A stretch of 64,000 nt of DNA from JAHECQ01 sp963775125 (GTDB lineage Bacteria > Actinomycetota > Acidimicrobiia > Acidimicrobiales > SZUA-35), in the NCBI GenBank assembly GCA_963775125.1, contig CAVZHQ010000007.1, forward strand, positions 496,001 through 560,000, read 5' to 3'. The notes under the pieces are model-generated. The model saw nothing but the letters and a program-made list of their open reading frames with translations. It searched no databases and was not told the DNA's origin. The translations under genes and the position numbers were made by a program. Of this stretch, positions 29,403 to 38,694 are shown piece after piece. Every line of letters begins with the position of its first letter. Position 1 is the first letter of the stretch.

Positions 29403-30170
29403 TTATGCGCCGATGATCGAGTAGCCGCCGTCGACGTGGATGATCTGACCGGTGGTGTGAGGGAACCAGTCCGAAAGCAACGCCGCGCAGGCTTTGGCGA
29501 CGCCGGTCGAGTCGTTGACGTCCCAGCCGAGCGGCGCACGCTTGACCCACTCTTCCTCGAAGGTCGCAAAGCCCGGAATCGACTTGGCGGCGATGGTCCG
29601 CATGGGGCCCGCGGCCACCAGGTTGCAGCGGATCTGCTCCTTGCCCAGTTCGCGGGCGAGGTAGCGGTTGAGTGACTCCATGGCTGCCTTGGCCATGCCC
29701 ATCCAGTTGTAGGCGGGCCAGGCGACCGTGGCGTCGAAGGTGAGCCCGACGAGCGAACCACCATCGGTCATGAGCGGCCGGACGATGTCGGCGAGACTGC
29801 GCAGCGAGTACGCCGAGACCTGCACGGCGATCGAGACGTCGTCCCAGGTCGCTCCGAAGAAGTCGTCGCCGAGGCAGGCGGCGGGAGCGAAACCGATGGA
29901 GTGCAGCGCGCCGTCGACCCGGCCCCATTTCTGGCGGAGATGCTCGCCGACCGCGGCGGCATGGTCGGTGTTGGCGATGTCGAGTTCGAGCACTTCGGGC
30001 ACCGGATCGAGTTTGCGGGCGGTGCGCTGCGTCAGGCTGAGGGCGCGGCCGAAGCCGGTGAGGACGAGATCGGCTCCCTCCTCCTGGGCTTTCTTGGCGA
30101 CACCGAAGGCCAGCGAGTCGTCGGTGAGCACGCCGGTGATGAGCAGATTCTTGTTCTCGAGAATTCCCAC
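29403..30170 (-). CDS. fabI: Enoyl-ACP reductase, InhA/FabI type
   Basis: This 255-residue short-chain reductase reduces trans-2-enoyl-ACP with NADH in fatty-acid elongation. It opens with NLLITGVLTDDSLAFGVAKKA (the NADH-binding turn of FabI/InhA). It has SIGFAP and the catalytic YNWMGMAK (Tyr-x6-Lys), and ends with GQIIHVDGGYSIIG. The stretch from YNWM to NLVAAGPMRTIAA closely resembles mycobacterial InhA. The start is GTG at 30170. A TAGTCA lies 7 nt upstream on the minus strand, a weak -10 candidate. It is divergent from mshC. Confidence 0.93.
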   Translation of the reverse strand: MGILENKNLLITGVLTDDSLAFGVAKKAQEEGADLVLTGFGRALSLTQRTARKLDPVPEVLELDIANTDHAAAVGEHLRQKWGRVDGALHSIGFAPAACLGDDFFGATWDDVSIAVQVSAYSLRSLADIVRPLMTDGGSLVGLTFDATVAWPAYNWMGMAKAAMESLNRYLARELGKEQIRCNLVAAGPMRTIAAKSIPGFATFEEEWVKRAPLGWDVNDSTGVAKACAALLSDWFPHTTGQIIHVDGGYSIIGA

Positions 30171-30224
30171 ACCCCATTGACTAGCCCAAGTGGGCGTCGG
30201 TTACGCACATCCCCAGGATTTCGC

Positions 30225-30230
30225 TACCCT
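30225..30230 (+). promoter_or_regulatory. Putative leaderless -10 element of mshC
   Basis: TACCCT lies 7 nt before the GTG at 30238. Confidence 0.5.
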
Positions 30231-30237
30231 CCGACGC

Positions 30238-31425
30238 GTGACGCGTGCCGATAGTCCAGCCTCCATGAAGCCCGCCTCGACCAACCCCATGCGATTGTAC
30301 GACACAGCCCGGCGCGAGATCGTCCCCTTCGAGCCCGGACCCGTCGTCCTCATGTACACCTGCGGCATCACGCCTTACGACGCGACCCACTTGGGGCACG
30401 CTGCGGTCTACCTCACCTACGACGTGTTGCAACGCAGGTTGCGGGACCGCGGTCACGAGACCCGATGCGTCCGAAACATCACCGATGTCGACGACAGCAT
30501 CCTCGGCAAGGCGCGGGAACTGGGTGTTCACTATCTCGATCTCGCTGCCGCCGAGACCGCCCGATTCGACAACGACATGATCGCTCTCGACATGCTGCCG
30601 GCGTGGTCCGAACCCCGGGCCACCTCGGCCATTGCCGACATCCGAGGCTTCATCGGCATGGTGCTCGATCGCGGCTACGCCTATGAGGCCGGTGGCGGGG
30701 TGTACTTCGACGTGTCGAAGTGGGAAAAGTTCGGCTCGATCTCCGGCTACGACGACGCCACCATGCTCGCGTATGCCGCCGAACGCGGCGGTCGGCCCGA
30801 CGACCCCCACAAGCGCAACCCGTTGGATTTCGTGTTGTGGCAGCCATCCGAAGAGGGTGAGCCGGCATGGGAGTCGTTGTGGGGGCCGGGTCGGCCCGGT
30901 TGGCACGTCGAGTGCTCGGCGTTGGCGCTACGCGAGCTGGGAACCACCATCGACCTGCACGGCGGCGGCGGAGACCTGATTTTCCCCCATCACGAGTGCG
31001 AGGCAGCCCAGTCCGAAGCGGCGACCGGCGAGCCGTTCGTGCGTCACTGGATGCATCAGGCCATGGTCCGCATGGACGGGCAGAAGATGTCGAAGTCGCT
31101 CGGCAACCTGGTGTTCGTCAGCGAACTGCGCAAGACCTTCGATACCCGAGCCATTCGCCTCGGGGTCATCTCCAACCACTACCGGACCGAGTGGGAATGG
31201 TCCGAGGAGCTGATGCCGACGGCGCAAGCCCGGCTCGAACGCTGGTTGGCCACCAGCAGCAAGGGTGAAGGCGATCCCGGCGACGGCGCCCTCGACGACG
31301 TGCGGGCCGCGCTCGACGACGACCTCGACATCCCCGGCGCCATCGAGGCGATCGATCGGGCAGTCGCAGACGGAGCCGACGTCACGCTGGCCGCCCGGCT
31401 CCTCGGCATCGATCTGCTCGCCTGA
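30238..31425 (+). CDS. mshC: Mycothiol ligase (cysteine:1D-myo-inosityl-GlcN ligase)
   Basis: This is a cysteinyl-tRNA synthetase-like enzyme of 395 residues, shorter than CysS because it lacks the tRNA-binding extension. Motifs are MYTCGITPYDATHLGHA (zinc Cys and HIGH-equivalent), GRPGWHVECSALAL, IFPHHE and KMSKSLGNL. The sequence DATHLGH and the short C terminus match mycobacterial MshC rather than CysS. MshC joins Cys to GlcN-inositol, the fourth step of mycothiol synthesis, and its presence points to an actinobacterium. GTG at 30238 follows the -10 by 7 nt; ATG at 30265 is an alternative. A second genome-wide CysS would confirm the call. Confidence 0.82.
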   Translation: MTRADSPASMKPASTNPMRLYDTARREIVPFEPGPVVLMYTCGITPYDATHLGHAAVYLTYDVLQRRLRDRGHETRCVRNITDVDDSILGKARELGVHYLDLAAAETARFDNDMIALDMLPAWSEPRATSAIADIRGFIGMVLDRGYAYEAGGGVYFDVSKWEKFGSISGYDDATMLAYAAERGGRPDDPHKRNPLDFVLWQPSEEGEPAWESLWGPGRPGWHVECSALALRELGTTIDLHGGGGDLIFPHHECEAAQSEAATGEPFVRHWMHQAMVRMDGQKMSKSLGNLVFVSELRKTFDTRAIRLGVISNHYRTEWEWSEELMPTAQARLERWLATSSKGEGDPGDGALDDVRAALDDDLDIPGAIEAIDRAVADGADVTLAARLLGIDLLA

Positions 31426-31466
31426 CCGAAGCGGCTTATTCGTCCGGGCCGCCGACGCTTGGCCCT

Positions 31467-31472
31467 TAGACT
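31467..31472 (+). promoter_or_regulatory. Putative leaderless -10 element of thrS
   Basis: TAGACT lies 7 nt before the GTG at 31480. Confidence 0.5.
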
Positions 31473-31479
31473 TGGGCGG

Positions 31480-33438
31480 GTGTCCAACATCCTGGTGAAG
31501 CTTCCCGACGGTTCCGAACGTGCTCTTCCCGAGGGTGCCACCGGAGCCGATCTGGCGGCCGACATCGGCAAGCGACTGGCGAAGGACGCCATCATCGTGG
31601 TGGTCGACGGCGTCGAGCAGGATCTCGACGTTGCCTTGCCCGATGGGGCGACCGTCGCCATCGTCACCCTTGACTCCGAAGCCGCGCTGCACACGCTGCG
31701 CCATTCGACGGCGCACGTCCTCGCCCAGGCCGTGCTCGAACTCTGGCCCGGCGCGACCTTCGCCATCGGTCCGCCGATCGAGGACGGCTTCTACTACGAC
31801 TTCGAACTTCCGGGCGGCAAGACCTTCAACGACGAAGACCTTGTGGCCATCGACGCAAAAATGCGCGAGGTGGTGAAGGCCCGTCAGCCGTTCATCCGCT
31901 CCGAGATGCGTGCCGCCGAGGCCCGAGAGCTCATGGCAGCCCACCAGTACAAACGGGAGATCATCGACGCAGTCACCCGTGGCGATGTCGGCGAGCTGGC
32001 GGGCGAGGCCGGTGGTGAGATCATCAGCTTCTACCGCAACACCGACGACTTCGTCGACATGTGCGTCGGCCCCCACGTGCCCGACACCGGCAAGCTTGGG
32101 CACTTCAAACTGATGAAGGTGGCCGGGGCCTATTGGCGGGGCGACGAGAAACGCCCCATGCTCCAACGCATCTACGGCACCGCGTGGACCAACAAGGCAG
32201 AGCTGCAGGCGCATCTGACCCGACTCGAAGAAGCGGCGGCCCGAGATCACCGCAAGCTGGCAAACGAACTCGACCTGCTGTCGTTCCCCTCCGAACTCGG
32301 TGGCGGTCTTGCCGTGTGGCATCCCAAGGGGGCCATCATCCGCAAGACCATGGAGGACTACTCGAGACAACGCCACGAGAGCGGCGGGTACCAGTTCGTC
32401 TACACCCCGCATCTGGCCAACGCCCGACTCTTCGAGACCTCCGGTCACCTCGACTTCTACGCCGACGGCATGTACCCGCCCATGGAGATGGACAACGGGA
32501 CGTACTACCCGAAGCCGATGAACTGCCCGATGCACTGCATGATCTACAAGCACGGTCAACGGTCCTACCGGGAGCTGCCGTTGCGGTTGTTCGAGCTGGG
32601 CACCGTCTATCGCTACGAGCGGGCCGGGACGCTCCACGGGCTCATGCGCATCCGGGGCTTCACCCAGGACGACTCCCACATCTATTGCACGCAGGAACAA
32701 CTGCAGGACGAGATCGCCTCGTTGCTGGACTTCGTGATCTCGGTGCTCCGGGCCTTCGGGTTCGAGGAGTTCACCTTCAATCTGTCGACCAAGGACCCCG
32801 AGAAGTCTGTCGGAACCGACGAGATCTGGGACACCGCAACCGACGCGCTCCGTCGGGCCCTCGAGAGTCACGGCCTCGACTACAAGGTCAAGGAAGGTGA
32901 CGCTGCGTTCTACGGCCCGAAGATCGACATCGACATCCGCGACGCCATCGGCCGTTCGTGGCAGCTGTCGACGATTCAGGCCGACTTCAACCTGCCGGAA
33001 CGGTTCGACCTCGAGTACGTCGCGTCCGACGGTCAACGCAAACGCCCGATCATGTTGCACCGTGCGCTGTTCGGGTCCGTCGAACGGTTCTTCGGGGTCC
33101 TCGTCGAACACTTCGCCGGGAACTTCCCCGCATGGCTGGCGCCGGTCCAGGCGGCGGTCCTTCCCGTTGCGGCCGAGTACCAGGCCTACGCCGAGAAGGT
33201 GGCAGCGGAATTGGCGGCCGGTGGGGTGCGGGTCGAGATCAGCGAGGCGCTCGATCCGCTTGGCAAGCGAATTCGGAACGCAAAGACGCAGAAACTTCCC
33301 TACATCCTGGTCGTCGGTGAATCCGACGTTTCCGCCGGGACGGTCGGCGTGAACCCCCGCGGCGGTGACGTCGAACGAGACGTGCCGCTCGCATCGTTCG
33401 CCCAGCGTTTGCTCGGCGAGATCGAGGCCCGAGTTTGA
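31480..33438 (+). CDS. thrS: Threonyl-tRNA synthetase
   Basis: This 652-residue class II synthetase has an N-terminal TGS domain (LVKLPDGSERALPEGATGAD). The editing domain has HSTAHVLAQAV and the class motifs follow, with catalytic zinc Cys in KPMNCPMHC. Motif 2 shows as YRYERAGTLHGLMRIRGFTQDD and motif 3 as HRALFGSVERFFGVLVEH. The C-terminal anticodon domain includes PYILVVGESDV. Length and domain order are standard. It heads the block of genes that is syntenic with M. tuberculosis Rv2614c onwards. The stop overlaps the TTG start of the HIT gene. Confidence 0.96.
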   Translation: MSNILVKLPDGSERALPEGATGADLAADIGKRLAKDAIIVVVDGVEQDLDVALPDGATVAIVTLDSEAALHTLRHSTAHVLAQAVLELWPGATFAIGPPIEDGFYYDFELPGGKTFNDEDLVAIDAKMREVVKARQPFIRSEMRAAEARELMAAHQYKREIIDAVTRGDVGELAGEAGGEIISFYRNTDDFVDMCVGPHVPDTGKLGHFKLMKVAGAYWRGDEKRPMLQRIYGTAWTNKAELQAHLTRLEEAAARDHRKLANELDLLSFPSELGGGLAVWHPKGAIIRKTMEDYSRQRHESGGYQFVYTPHLANARLFETSGHLDFYADGMYPPMEMDNGTYYPKPMNCPMHCMIYKHGQRSYRELPLRLFELGTVYRYERAGTLHGLMRIRGFTQDDSHIYCTQEQLQDEIASLLDFVISVLRAFGFEEFTFNLSTKDPEKSVGTDEIWDTATDALRRALESHGLDYKVKEGDAAFYGPKIDIDIRDAIGRSWQLSTIQADFNLPERFDLEYVASDGQRKRPIMLHRALFGSVERFFGVLVEHFAGNFPAWLAPVQAAVLPVAAEYQAYAEKVAAELAAGGVRVEISEALDPLGKRIRNAKTQKLPYILVVGESDVSAGTVGVNPRGGDVERDVPLASFAQRLLGEIEARV

Positions 33439-34004
33439 GCCTCGATCAGGGCCAGTTCGACCAGGGCCGGATGGCCCGCTTGTGGGCCGGCTGGAAGTAC
33501 GCCGCGTGGGGAACCGCAAATGCGGCCGACGGCCTACCCCATGCCGACCTCGACCGGGTGCAGGGCAAGTCCTTGTTCGAGACCATCGAGCAGAGTGGTC
33601 TGCCCGACGAGCTCACCTACATCTTGTGGCGCGGCCCCCGCACCTTCGTCATCCTGAACGTCTTCCCCTACACCAGCGGTCACCTCATGGTCCTGCCGTT
33701 GGTTGCGTGCCCCCACGTCGATGAACTGGACGACGAGACCCACGACGAGCTGTGGCGGACGGTGCGGGCAGCGTCGACGGCGGTCAAGCGAGCATTTCGG
33801 CCACAGGGCCTGAACATCGGCGTCAACGAGGGGGCGGCCGGTGGTGGCTCCGAACCGGATCATCTTCACGTGCACGTCGTGCCTCGCTGGAACGCCGACA
33901 CCAACTTCATGACGGCGATTGCCGAGGTGCGCGTGCTGCCCCAGTCCTTGGCCGACACCTGGGCGCAGCTGCGAAAAGCGTGGCCGGCGTCGGTAGGGTC
34001 GTGA
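33435..34004 (+). CDS. HIT-family nucleotide phosphorylase/hydrolase (Rv2613c-like)
   Basis: This 189-residue protein carries the histidine triad HLHVHVVPRW near residue 143, with NVGLNEG-type sequence (NIGVNEGAAGGGSEPDHLH) before it. The mycobacterial counterpart between thrS and pgsA is a diadenosine tetraphosphate phosphorylase. TTG at 33435 overlaps the thrS stop (TTGA) and keeps the FDQGRMARLW segment that matches the Mtb N terminus; ATG at 33471 is the alternative. Confidence 0.87.
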   Translation: MSLDQGQFDQGRMARLWAGWKYAAWGTANAADGLPHADLDRVQGKSLFETIEQSGLPDELTYILWRGPRTFVILNVFPYTSGHLMVLPLVACPHVDELDDETHDELWRTVRAASTAVKRAFRPQGLNIGVNEGAAGGGSEPDHLHVHVVPRWNADTNFMTAIAEVRVLPQSLADTWAQLRKAWPASVGS

Positions 34005-34006
34005 CC

Positions 34007-34543
34007 ATGGCCGACCCGCTTGACGCCGACTCGCGTGAAACCCTGCCCGTCGACCAACCGCCGGTCGACGAGCTTCCCTCGGACCTGCAGCCCGATCTGG
34101 CCGACTACGACGAGTACCTCTTCCCCGACAACAATCGGCGGCGGATCCCCGGTTACCTGTACCTCGTCATCGCCGCGTTCCTGGCGTTCTTGTACCTGAC
34201 CCGGGGCGACGGCGGAGTGTTCGTCAACGACGGCATCCTCGGAGCCGCCATCATCCTGGCGCTGGTCGGCACCTATTCGATTGTGTCCGGCGTCGATCTG
34301 AAGATCGACGAACGTGACGCCCTGGTCGCGTCGTCCAAGGCCATCGGGTTCCCGCTCGGACACGCCTCGGCGCAGTTGGGCTGGCGAGGCGTCCTCAGTC
34401 GGCCGACGTGGAGGATTCTCGTGTACTCGGCCGATGACCCGCCGACCAAGCGAGGCCTGGTCCTGGTCGACGGGGTCGACGGATCGGTGGTCGAGAGCTA
34501 CATCGAGGACAACCCCGAGGATTGGTCCGAGTTCGAGGACTGA
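34007..34543 (+). CDS. Two-span membrane protein of unknown function
   Basis: This 178-residue protein begins with an acidic, Pro-rich cytosolic stretch. Two membrane segments follow (YLYLVIAAFLAFLYL near 47-62 and GILGAAIILALVGTYSIV near 74-92), then a C-terminal soluble domain of about 80 residues. ATG at 34007 was taken; GTG at 34001 overlaps the HIT stop (GTGA). It replaces pgsA as the gene after HIT and marks the left end of the lineage-specific insert. No family recognised. Confidence 0.7.
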   Translation: MADPLDADSRETLPVDQPPVDELPSDLQPDLADYDEYLFPDNNRRRIPGYLYLVIAAFLAFLYLTRGDGGVFVNDGILGAAIILALVGTYSIVSGVDLKIDERDALVASSKAIGFPLGHASAQLGWRGVLSRPTWRILVYSADDPPTKRGLVLVDGVDGSVVESYIEDNPEDWSEFED

Positions 34544-34550
34544 GCGAGGC

Positions 34551-35366
34551 TCAGATCTTGATGCCGATCACGACCCCTGGACCACGTGGGCCGCCAGGGT
34601 CCGGGCCTCCGAGATCGACATTGACACCGGCATTGGCGAACACGCCGGCGGAGTCGGTGTAGGGCGTCGCGGTGGTGGCGCGCTTCAGGTCCGGTCCCAG
34701 TCGGCGCAGCTGACGGGGGAACGCCGGCCCGGGGAGCTCGTAGGTCAAGGCGACCTGTCCCATGGCTTCATTGACGCCCCGAGGCGTCTTGGCCGAGTCG
34801 GCCAGGACGAGGTGCGCCTTGGCCACTGCTTGGTCGTAGGGCGAACTGTCGGAGTAGCCGGCGCCATGACCGCGCTCGTAGCTGCTGGGGTAGCCCGAGT
34901 TGAAGGGGGTCGCCATCCACACCGAGATGCCGCCTGTGGCGCCTGCGCCCGGCTTTTCGACCGAAGCGACGTCGCCGGCGCCCGGCCAGGCGATGGCGAT
35001 TTCGAAGAGGGGGAACCCGCAGCGGCACCAGTGCTGTACCGGGCCCGCCCCGGCGACCAACAGCGAAGCCACTGCTCGAGCGGTTCGCTTCACGACCTCG
35101 TGGATCTCCCAGCCCGAAAGTTCGCTGTTTCCGGCCCACATGGACTCGCCGTCCTTCCCGAACCAGTTTCGGTCGGTCTGCGGCAGGAAGGCCTGGGCCT
35201 CGGGTGAAATCGGTAGGGCCCTGTCGAGGGCGTCGAAGAACCGATCCCCGCCATCGAGCATGCCGATGAAGTTCTTGAGTTGCTCGGGTGTTGCGTTGTT
35301 GTACGCCTTGTCGATCTCGGCGAGCTCGCGATATCCGCCCTGCCCCCAATTGAATCCCGTACCCAT
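34551..35366 (-). CDS. Hypothetical protein downstream of the ATPase-cyclase
   Basis: This 271-residue protein has no signal peptide or membrane span and no recognised domain. It contains Trp/Gly-rich motifs (MGTGFNWGQGGYREL, GESMWAGNSELSGWE), a Cys pair in WCRCGF, and a Pro/Gly-rich C terminus (GGPDPGGPRGPGVVIG). It has one of the clearest Shine-Dalgarno sequences of the window: AGGAGGG on the minus strand at 35374-35380, 7 nt before the ATG. It lies 33 nt behind the STAND-cyclase gene in the same direction and is probably its operon partner, so it could be an effector or client. Confidence 0.7.
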   Translation of the reverse strand: MGTGFNWGQGGYRELAEIDKAYNNATPEQLKNFIGMLDGGDRFFDALDRALPISPEAQAFLPQTDRNWFGKDGESMWAGNSELSGWEIHEVVKRTARAVASLLVAGAGPVQHWCRCGFPLFEIAIAWPGAGDVASVEKPGAGATGGISVWMATPFNSGYPSSYERGHGAGYSDSSPYDQAVAKAHLVLADSAKTPRGVNEAMGQVALTYELPGPAFPRQLRRLGPDLKRATTATPYTDSAGVFANAGVNVDLGGPDPGGPRGPGVVIGIKI

Positions 35367-35373
35367 GAATGTG

Positions 35374-35380
35374 CCCTCCT
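35374..35380 (-). promoter_or_regulatory. Strong Shine-Dalgarno of the hypothetical gene at 34551-35366
   Basis: AGGAGGG with a 7-nt spacer to ATG 35366. It contrasts with the many leaderless genes and fits an internal gene of an operon. Confidence 0.65.
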
Positions 35381-35399
35381 GGTGGTTTGGTTTGTTCGT

Positions 35400-38300
35400 T
35401 CAGCCGCCGTGATCGACGGCCCGAATGCGTACGGTCCGAGTAGCACCGATCCCACGTAGCTCGAGCGTCTCCTCCGAGTTCGACAGGCCCGCCGCAAGCA
35501 CGAAGCGGCCCAGGTGCGCTGCGGTCTCGTGATCCATTCGGATTTCGTTCGCGCCGGTGAACTCGAGCATGCGGGCAGCCCGGTTCAGGACGAGTCCGTA
35601 CGGGCGCCCCTCGACGAAGTACGGCTGTCCGCCACCCAACACGACCTTCGCCTGGAGGGCCTCACCCGAGCCGGCGCGCCAGTGGCTGAGAAGCTCCTGC
35701 ACCCTCAAGGCCGTGGCCAGCGCCGCGACCGCATCGTCGAACCAGAAATAGAGGCTGTCGCCGCCTTCGCTGAATTCGTGGCCGGACGAACCCGCGGCCT
35801 GGCGCACGAGGCGATGATGTTCGGAGACGAGGTGGTAGTACCGACGGTCGCCGAGACGACGGCTGATGGCGGTCGAACCTACGACGTCGCTGATCAGGAT
35901 CACGGTACGAGCAGGCTCGACCGGGGTCGGCGTGACCAACGCCAGCGCGGATCGGACGCGCTCGGTGGAGAGGCCGAGGCGGCGCGCGATGACAAGGCCC
36001 TCGTCGCGAAGTGGGCCGGCATCCGAAGGGTTGCCCACGCCGTGTGTGTCGATGAGATCGGCCCACCCGAGACAGGCCGCGGCCAGCTCGGCTCGAGCCC
36101 CGGCAGCGCGTGATCGGTCGATCGCTTCGGCGTAGGACAGCGAGGCCTCGGCGGCGCGGCCCGCGGCCGCTTGGGCATCGGCGACGACCCGGCTGAGCGA
36201 CACGGGGAAGCTGCTGGGAAACTCCATACCCCCCTGCCGACACCGGCGGGTCAGGTCGACCAGAGGATCGAGTCGATCGATGTCGGGTCGTCGGCTGAGG
36301 AGCATCGCATCGATCGCGAGGAGTCCTGCTCCCAGTTCGGTCGGCCGTGGCAACGCCCGGGGCATACCGATGGCGGCTGCCGCAATGAGCTCTCGCAGAC
36401 GATCCGCTACCGATGCAGGCAGGTTCGGCCAGTCGGCGAGCACGGCTTCGGCGCCGAGAGGGTCGGCTCGTTGCAGGTGATTGAGTACCGCGACCGGTGC
36501 GAGAAAGAAGCCGGCGAGCACATATTGGGAACGGACCGTCGCGCTCCGCCCGAGTTCGTAACACCGGTGACTCCAGCCGAAGTCGCCGCGGGCCGTGCTG
36601 GCGGCGGCGGCGACGGCATGGCCGAGCGCCTGCCCCGAGAACTCGTGTCCCTCGGCGGCGAACTCGACTGCGTCGGCGGCCGCAGCAACGGACGCATCGA
36701 GGTCGCCCACGGCCAGGAGCGGGAACGGAAGTTTGGACCGCATGGCGGAGCGAAGGAACCATTCGTCGCCGCGGTCGGCGAAACCGAGGGCCTCTCGCAG
36801 ATGGGGGATGGCCCGCTCGGGTTCGAGTCCGGTCATCAGGGCGTATGCCGCGGCGTACGCCGCCAGGCTGCGGGCCGCCGGATCGCCGGACTGCCGGGCG
36901 AAATGCTCGGCCTCCTCCGCGGCCTGGAGCCCTTCTTCGATCCTGCCCGCGCCGATCAGTGACTCGGCGGTGACCTGGATGACCAGGGATCGTTGGCGGG
37001 CATCGGTGCAGTGCTCGAGGAAGGCGTCGGCTGCGGTGCGATCGGGAGGACGGCGCAGCGAAGCCATGTCCGTAGTGTTGCGGATACGGATGGTCGTGAT
37101 CAGCGCGCTGCTCCACACTGCGGCCAGATCTGTCGGCTCGGGTTCGCCCGGGTCCAAAGATCCCCGGGCGAGGGTGAGGGCGCGGTCGAGGCTTTCGAGC
37201 GCAGCAGAGTGGTTGGCGTTCAGGTAGTGCGCCTGGCCGAGCAGGAGATGCTGCACAGCAGTTGACATCGCCGGCGCGATGGCGATGGCTGCAGCGAGAA
37301 ACGTCGCAGTGTCCGACCACGCTGTCTGGCCGAAGGCCGCTTCCGCGGCTCGATGGAGCAAGTCGGCGCGCCTGGAGGCATCGATGAGGTCGCCGGCCAA
37401 CAGTACGTGGCGACCGGCTTCCATCCGCTGGCTGGGACTGGCACCTGTCGCGCTCAGTTCGACGCAGCATCGATGGACCTCGGGCAGCGACGATGGTGTC
37501 AGTCGATCGTACAGACGCTCTCGGTAGAGCTCGTGCGCGAACCAGTGGAGCTGACCGTCGGACTCCAGGACGCCGCGCTCGATGGCAGCGTCGAGCTGCT
37601 CGAACAGCGACGCCTGGCCGCTCAGGAGCTCGGCGTCAGCGTTGGAGAACGGGCGCGTGAGGGCGGCGCACGGCTGGAGCAGCTCGAGCATCGAGCGGGG
37701 CAACCCGGCAATCCACTCGGTGATCGGGTCGTCGGAAAGAGCGGAAACGGCCAAGGCGGGAGCAGATGACGACGGGAGTCCGGCTCGGTGGGCGGTACTC
37801 GACCGGCGTTGCAGCAGGTCAAGGGCCGCTTTGGTGTAGAGCGGGTTGCCCCGCGACGCCCGCCGGATCTGGCCGAGGAGGTCGATATCGACGCCGGTGC
37901 CGAGATGCGCGCCGGCGATCTCGGCCTCGGCATCTTCGGCCAGACCTGCGACCACCAGCTCCGATGCCGTGACGGACCGGGCGACGCGGTCCCTCAGCTG
38001 CTGTGCGGGATGGTCCGGCGGCAGCGTTCGAGTGGCACAAAGGATCAGGACGCTGGGCGATGGTCGCCGCGCCTCGAGCTCATCGATCAGAAAGACCAGC
38101 AGGTCGAGGAGCGCGGCCGAGGCCCAGTGCAGATCATCGAACACGAGAACCGAAGGTGCTTCGCCCAGCGCATCGAGCATGGCCCGTACGGCATCGCGGT
38201 AGGCCCGTCGCGTCGAGAGCTCCCGGTCCATCGGGTCGACAGTTGCGGCTTGGTCGGTCGTTCGCAGCGAACCGGTGAGCTCGATGAGGATCCCGGCGAA

Positions 38301-38579
38301 TTCGGGGCGCCAGGTCGCCGCCCGGGTCAACAGCATCTCGAGGACGTCAAGGGGGTGACCCTGGGTCGGGGAACATCGGGTCCGAGCGCAACCCGCGATG
38401 CGGGCTGCGGACGCGTCGAGGAACTCGGTAATCAGCCTCGTCTTCCCGATTCCCGGCTCGCCGTCGATGAAGACGAGTCGTGCCCCGTCCGCGACGCGAT
38501 CGAGGGCAGCGTTCAGCAGATCGATTTCCGTGTGGCGCCCGACGAAGTGGTGCGGCGGTCGCGGCTCCTGCGATGACAT
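35400..38579 (-). CDS. STAND-type AAA ATPase with C-terminal class III nucleotidyl cyclase domain
   Basis: This 1059-residue protein starts FVGRHTEIDLLNAALDRVADG. Walker A is GEPGIGKTRL (near 42-50) and Walker B is VLVFDDLHW (near 147). A long helical, TPR-like middle (about 400-870) follows. The last 170 residues are a class III cyclase homology domain with the metal Asp in ISDVVGST (near 895) and the second Asp in EGGDSLYFWF. The NRAAR motif supplies the transition-state Asn and Arg. The Lys that usually sits four residues before the second Asp (KTxGDG) is Ser, so substrate choice or activity may differ. Family members usually place the cyclase domain first; here it is last. It is divergent from a Crp/Fnr regulator 115 bp away. 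Confidence 0.85.
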   Translation of the reverse strand: MSSQEPRPPHHFVGRHTEIDLLNAALDRVADGARLVFIDGEPGIGKTRLITEFLDASAARIAGCARTRCSPTQGHPLDVLEMLLTRAATWRPEFAGILIELTGSLRTTDQAATVDPMDRELSTRRAYRDAVRAMLDALGEAPSVLVFDDLHWASAALLDLLVFLIDELEARRPSPSVLILCATRTLPPDHPAQQLRDRVARSVTASELVVAGLAEDAEAEIAGAHLGTGVDIDLLGQIRRASRGNPLYTKAALDLLQRRSSTAHRAGLPSSSAPALAVSALSDDPITEWIAGLPRSMLELLQPCAALTRPFSNADAELLSGQASLFEQLDAAIERGVLESDGQLHWFAHELYRERLYDRLTPSSLPEVHRCCVELSATGASPSQRMEAGRHVLLAGDLIDASRRADLLHRAAEAAFGQTAWSDTATFLAAAIAIAPAMSTAVQHLLLGQAHYLNANHSAALESLDRALTLARGSLDPGEPEPTDLAAVWSSALITTIRIRNTTDMASLRRPPDRTAADAFLEHCTDARQRSLVIQVTAESLIGAGRIEEGLQAAEEAEHFARQSGDPAARSLAAYAAAYALMTGLEPERAIPHLREALGFADRGDEWFLRSAMRSKLPFPLLAVGDLDASVAAAADAVEFAAEGHEFSGQALGHAVAAAASTARGDFGWSHRCYELGRSATVRSQYVLAGFFLAPVAVLNHLQRADPLGAEAVLADWPNLPASVADRLRELIAAAAIGMPRALPRPTELGAGLLAIDAMLLSRRPDIDRLDPLVDLTRRCRQGGMEFPSSFPVSLSRVVADAQAAAGRAAEASLSYAEAIDRSRAAGARAELAAACLGWADLIDTHGVGNPSDAGPLRDEGLVIARRLGLSTERVRSALALVTPTPVEPARTVILISDVVGSTAISRRLGDRRYYHLVSEHHRLVRQAAGSSGHEFSEGGDSLYFWFDDAVAALATALRVQELLSHWRAGSGEALQAKVVLGGGQPYFVEGRPYGLVLNRAARMLEFTGANEIRMDHETAAHLGRFVLAAGLSNSEETLELRGIGATRTVRIRAVDHGG

Positions 38580-38665
38580 GTCGGTCGCCCTGCCCCCCTC
38601 GATTTCGTCGCTCGCAGCCGCAGCAGCTTGTGTAGCCCAGCAGACGGCAGGGGCCGGAGCAAGTT

Positions 38666-38683
38666 GTAGCGACTAGCCACTAC
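38666..38683. promoter_or_regulatory. Imperfect 18-bp palindrome overlapping the Crp/Fnr gene promoter
   Basis: GTAG-CGACTAGCCA-CTAC is symmetric at its ends and centre (CTAG), and its right end runs into the TACGCT -10. It could be an operator in the divergent region between the cyclase and the Crp/Fnr gene. It does not match the E. coli TGTGA-N6-TCACA site. Confidence 0.3.
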
Positions 38684-38686
38684 GCT
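38681..38686 (+). promoter_or_regulatory. Putative leaderless -10 element of the Crp/Fnr gene
   Basis: TACGCT lies 8 nt before the ATG at 38695. Confidence 0.45.
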
Positions 38687-38694
38687 CTGGCGCC

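Noticed and set aside
30928..33519. An 863-codon minus-strand frame opposite mshC and thrS
   Set aside because: Both strands cannot be explained here; the plus strand has complete, conserved enzymes and the minus frame has none of their kind of signal.
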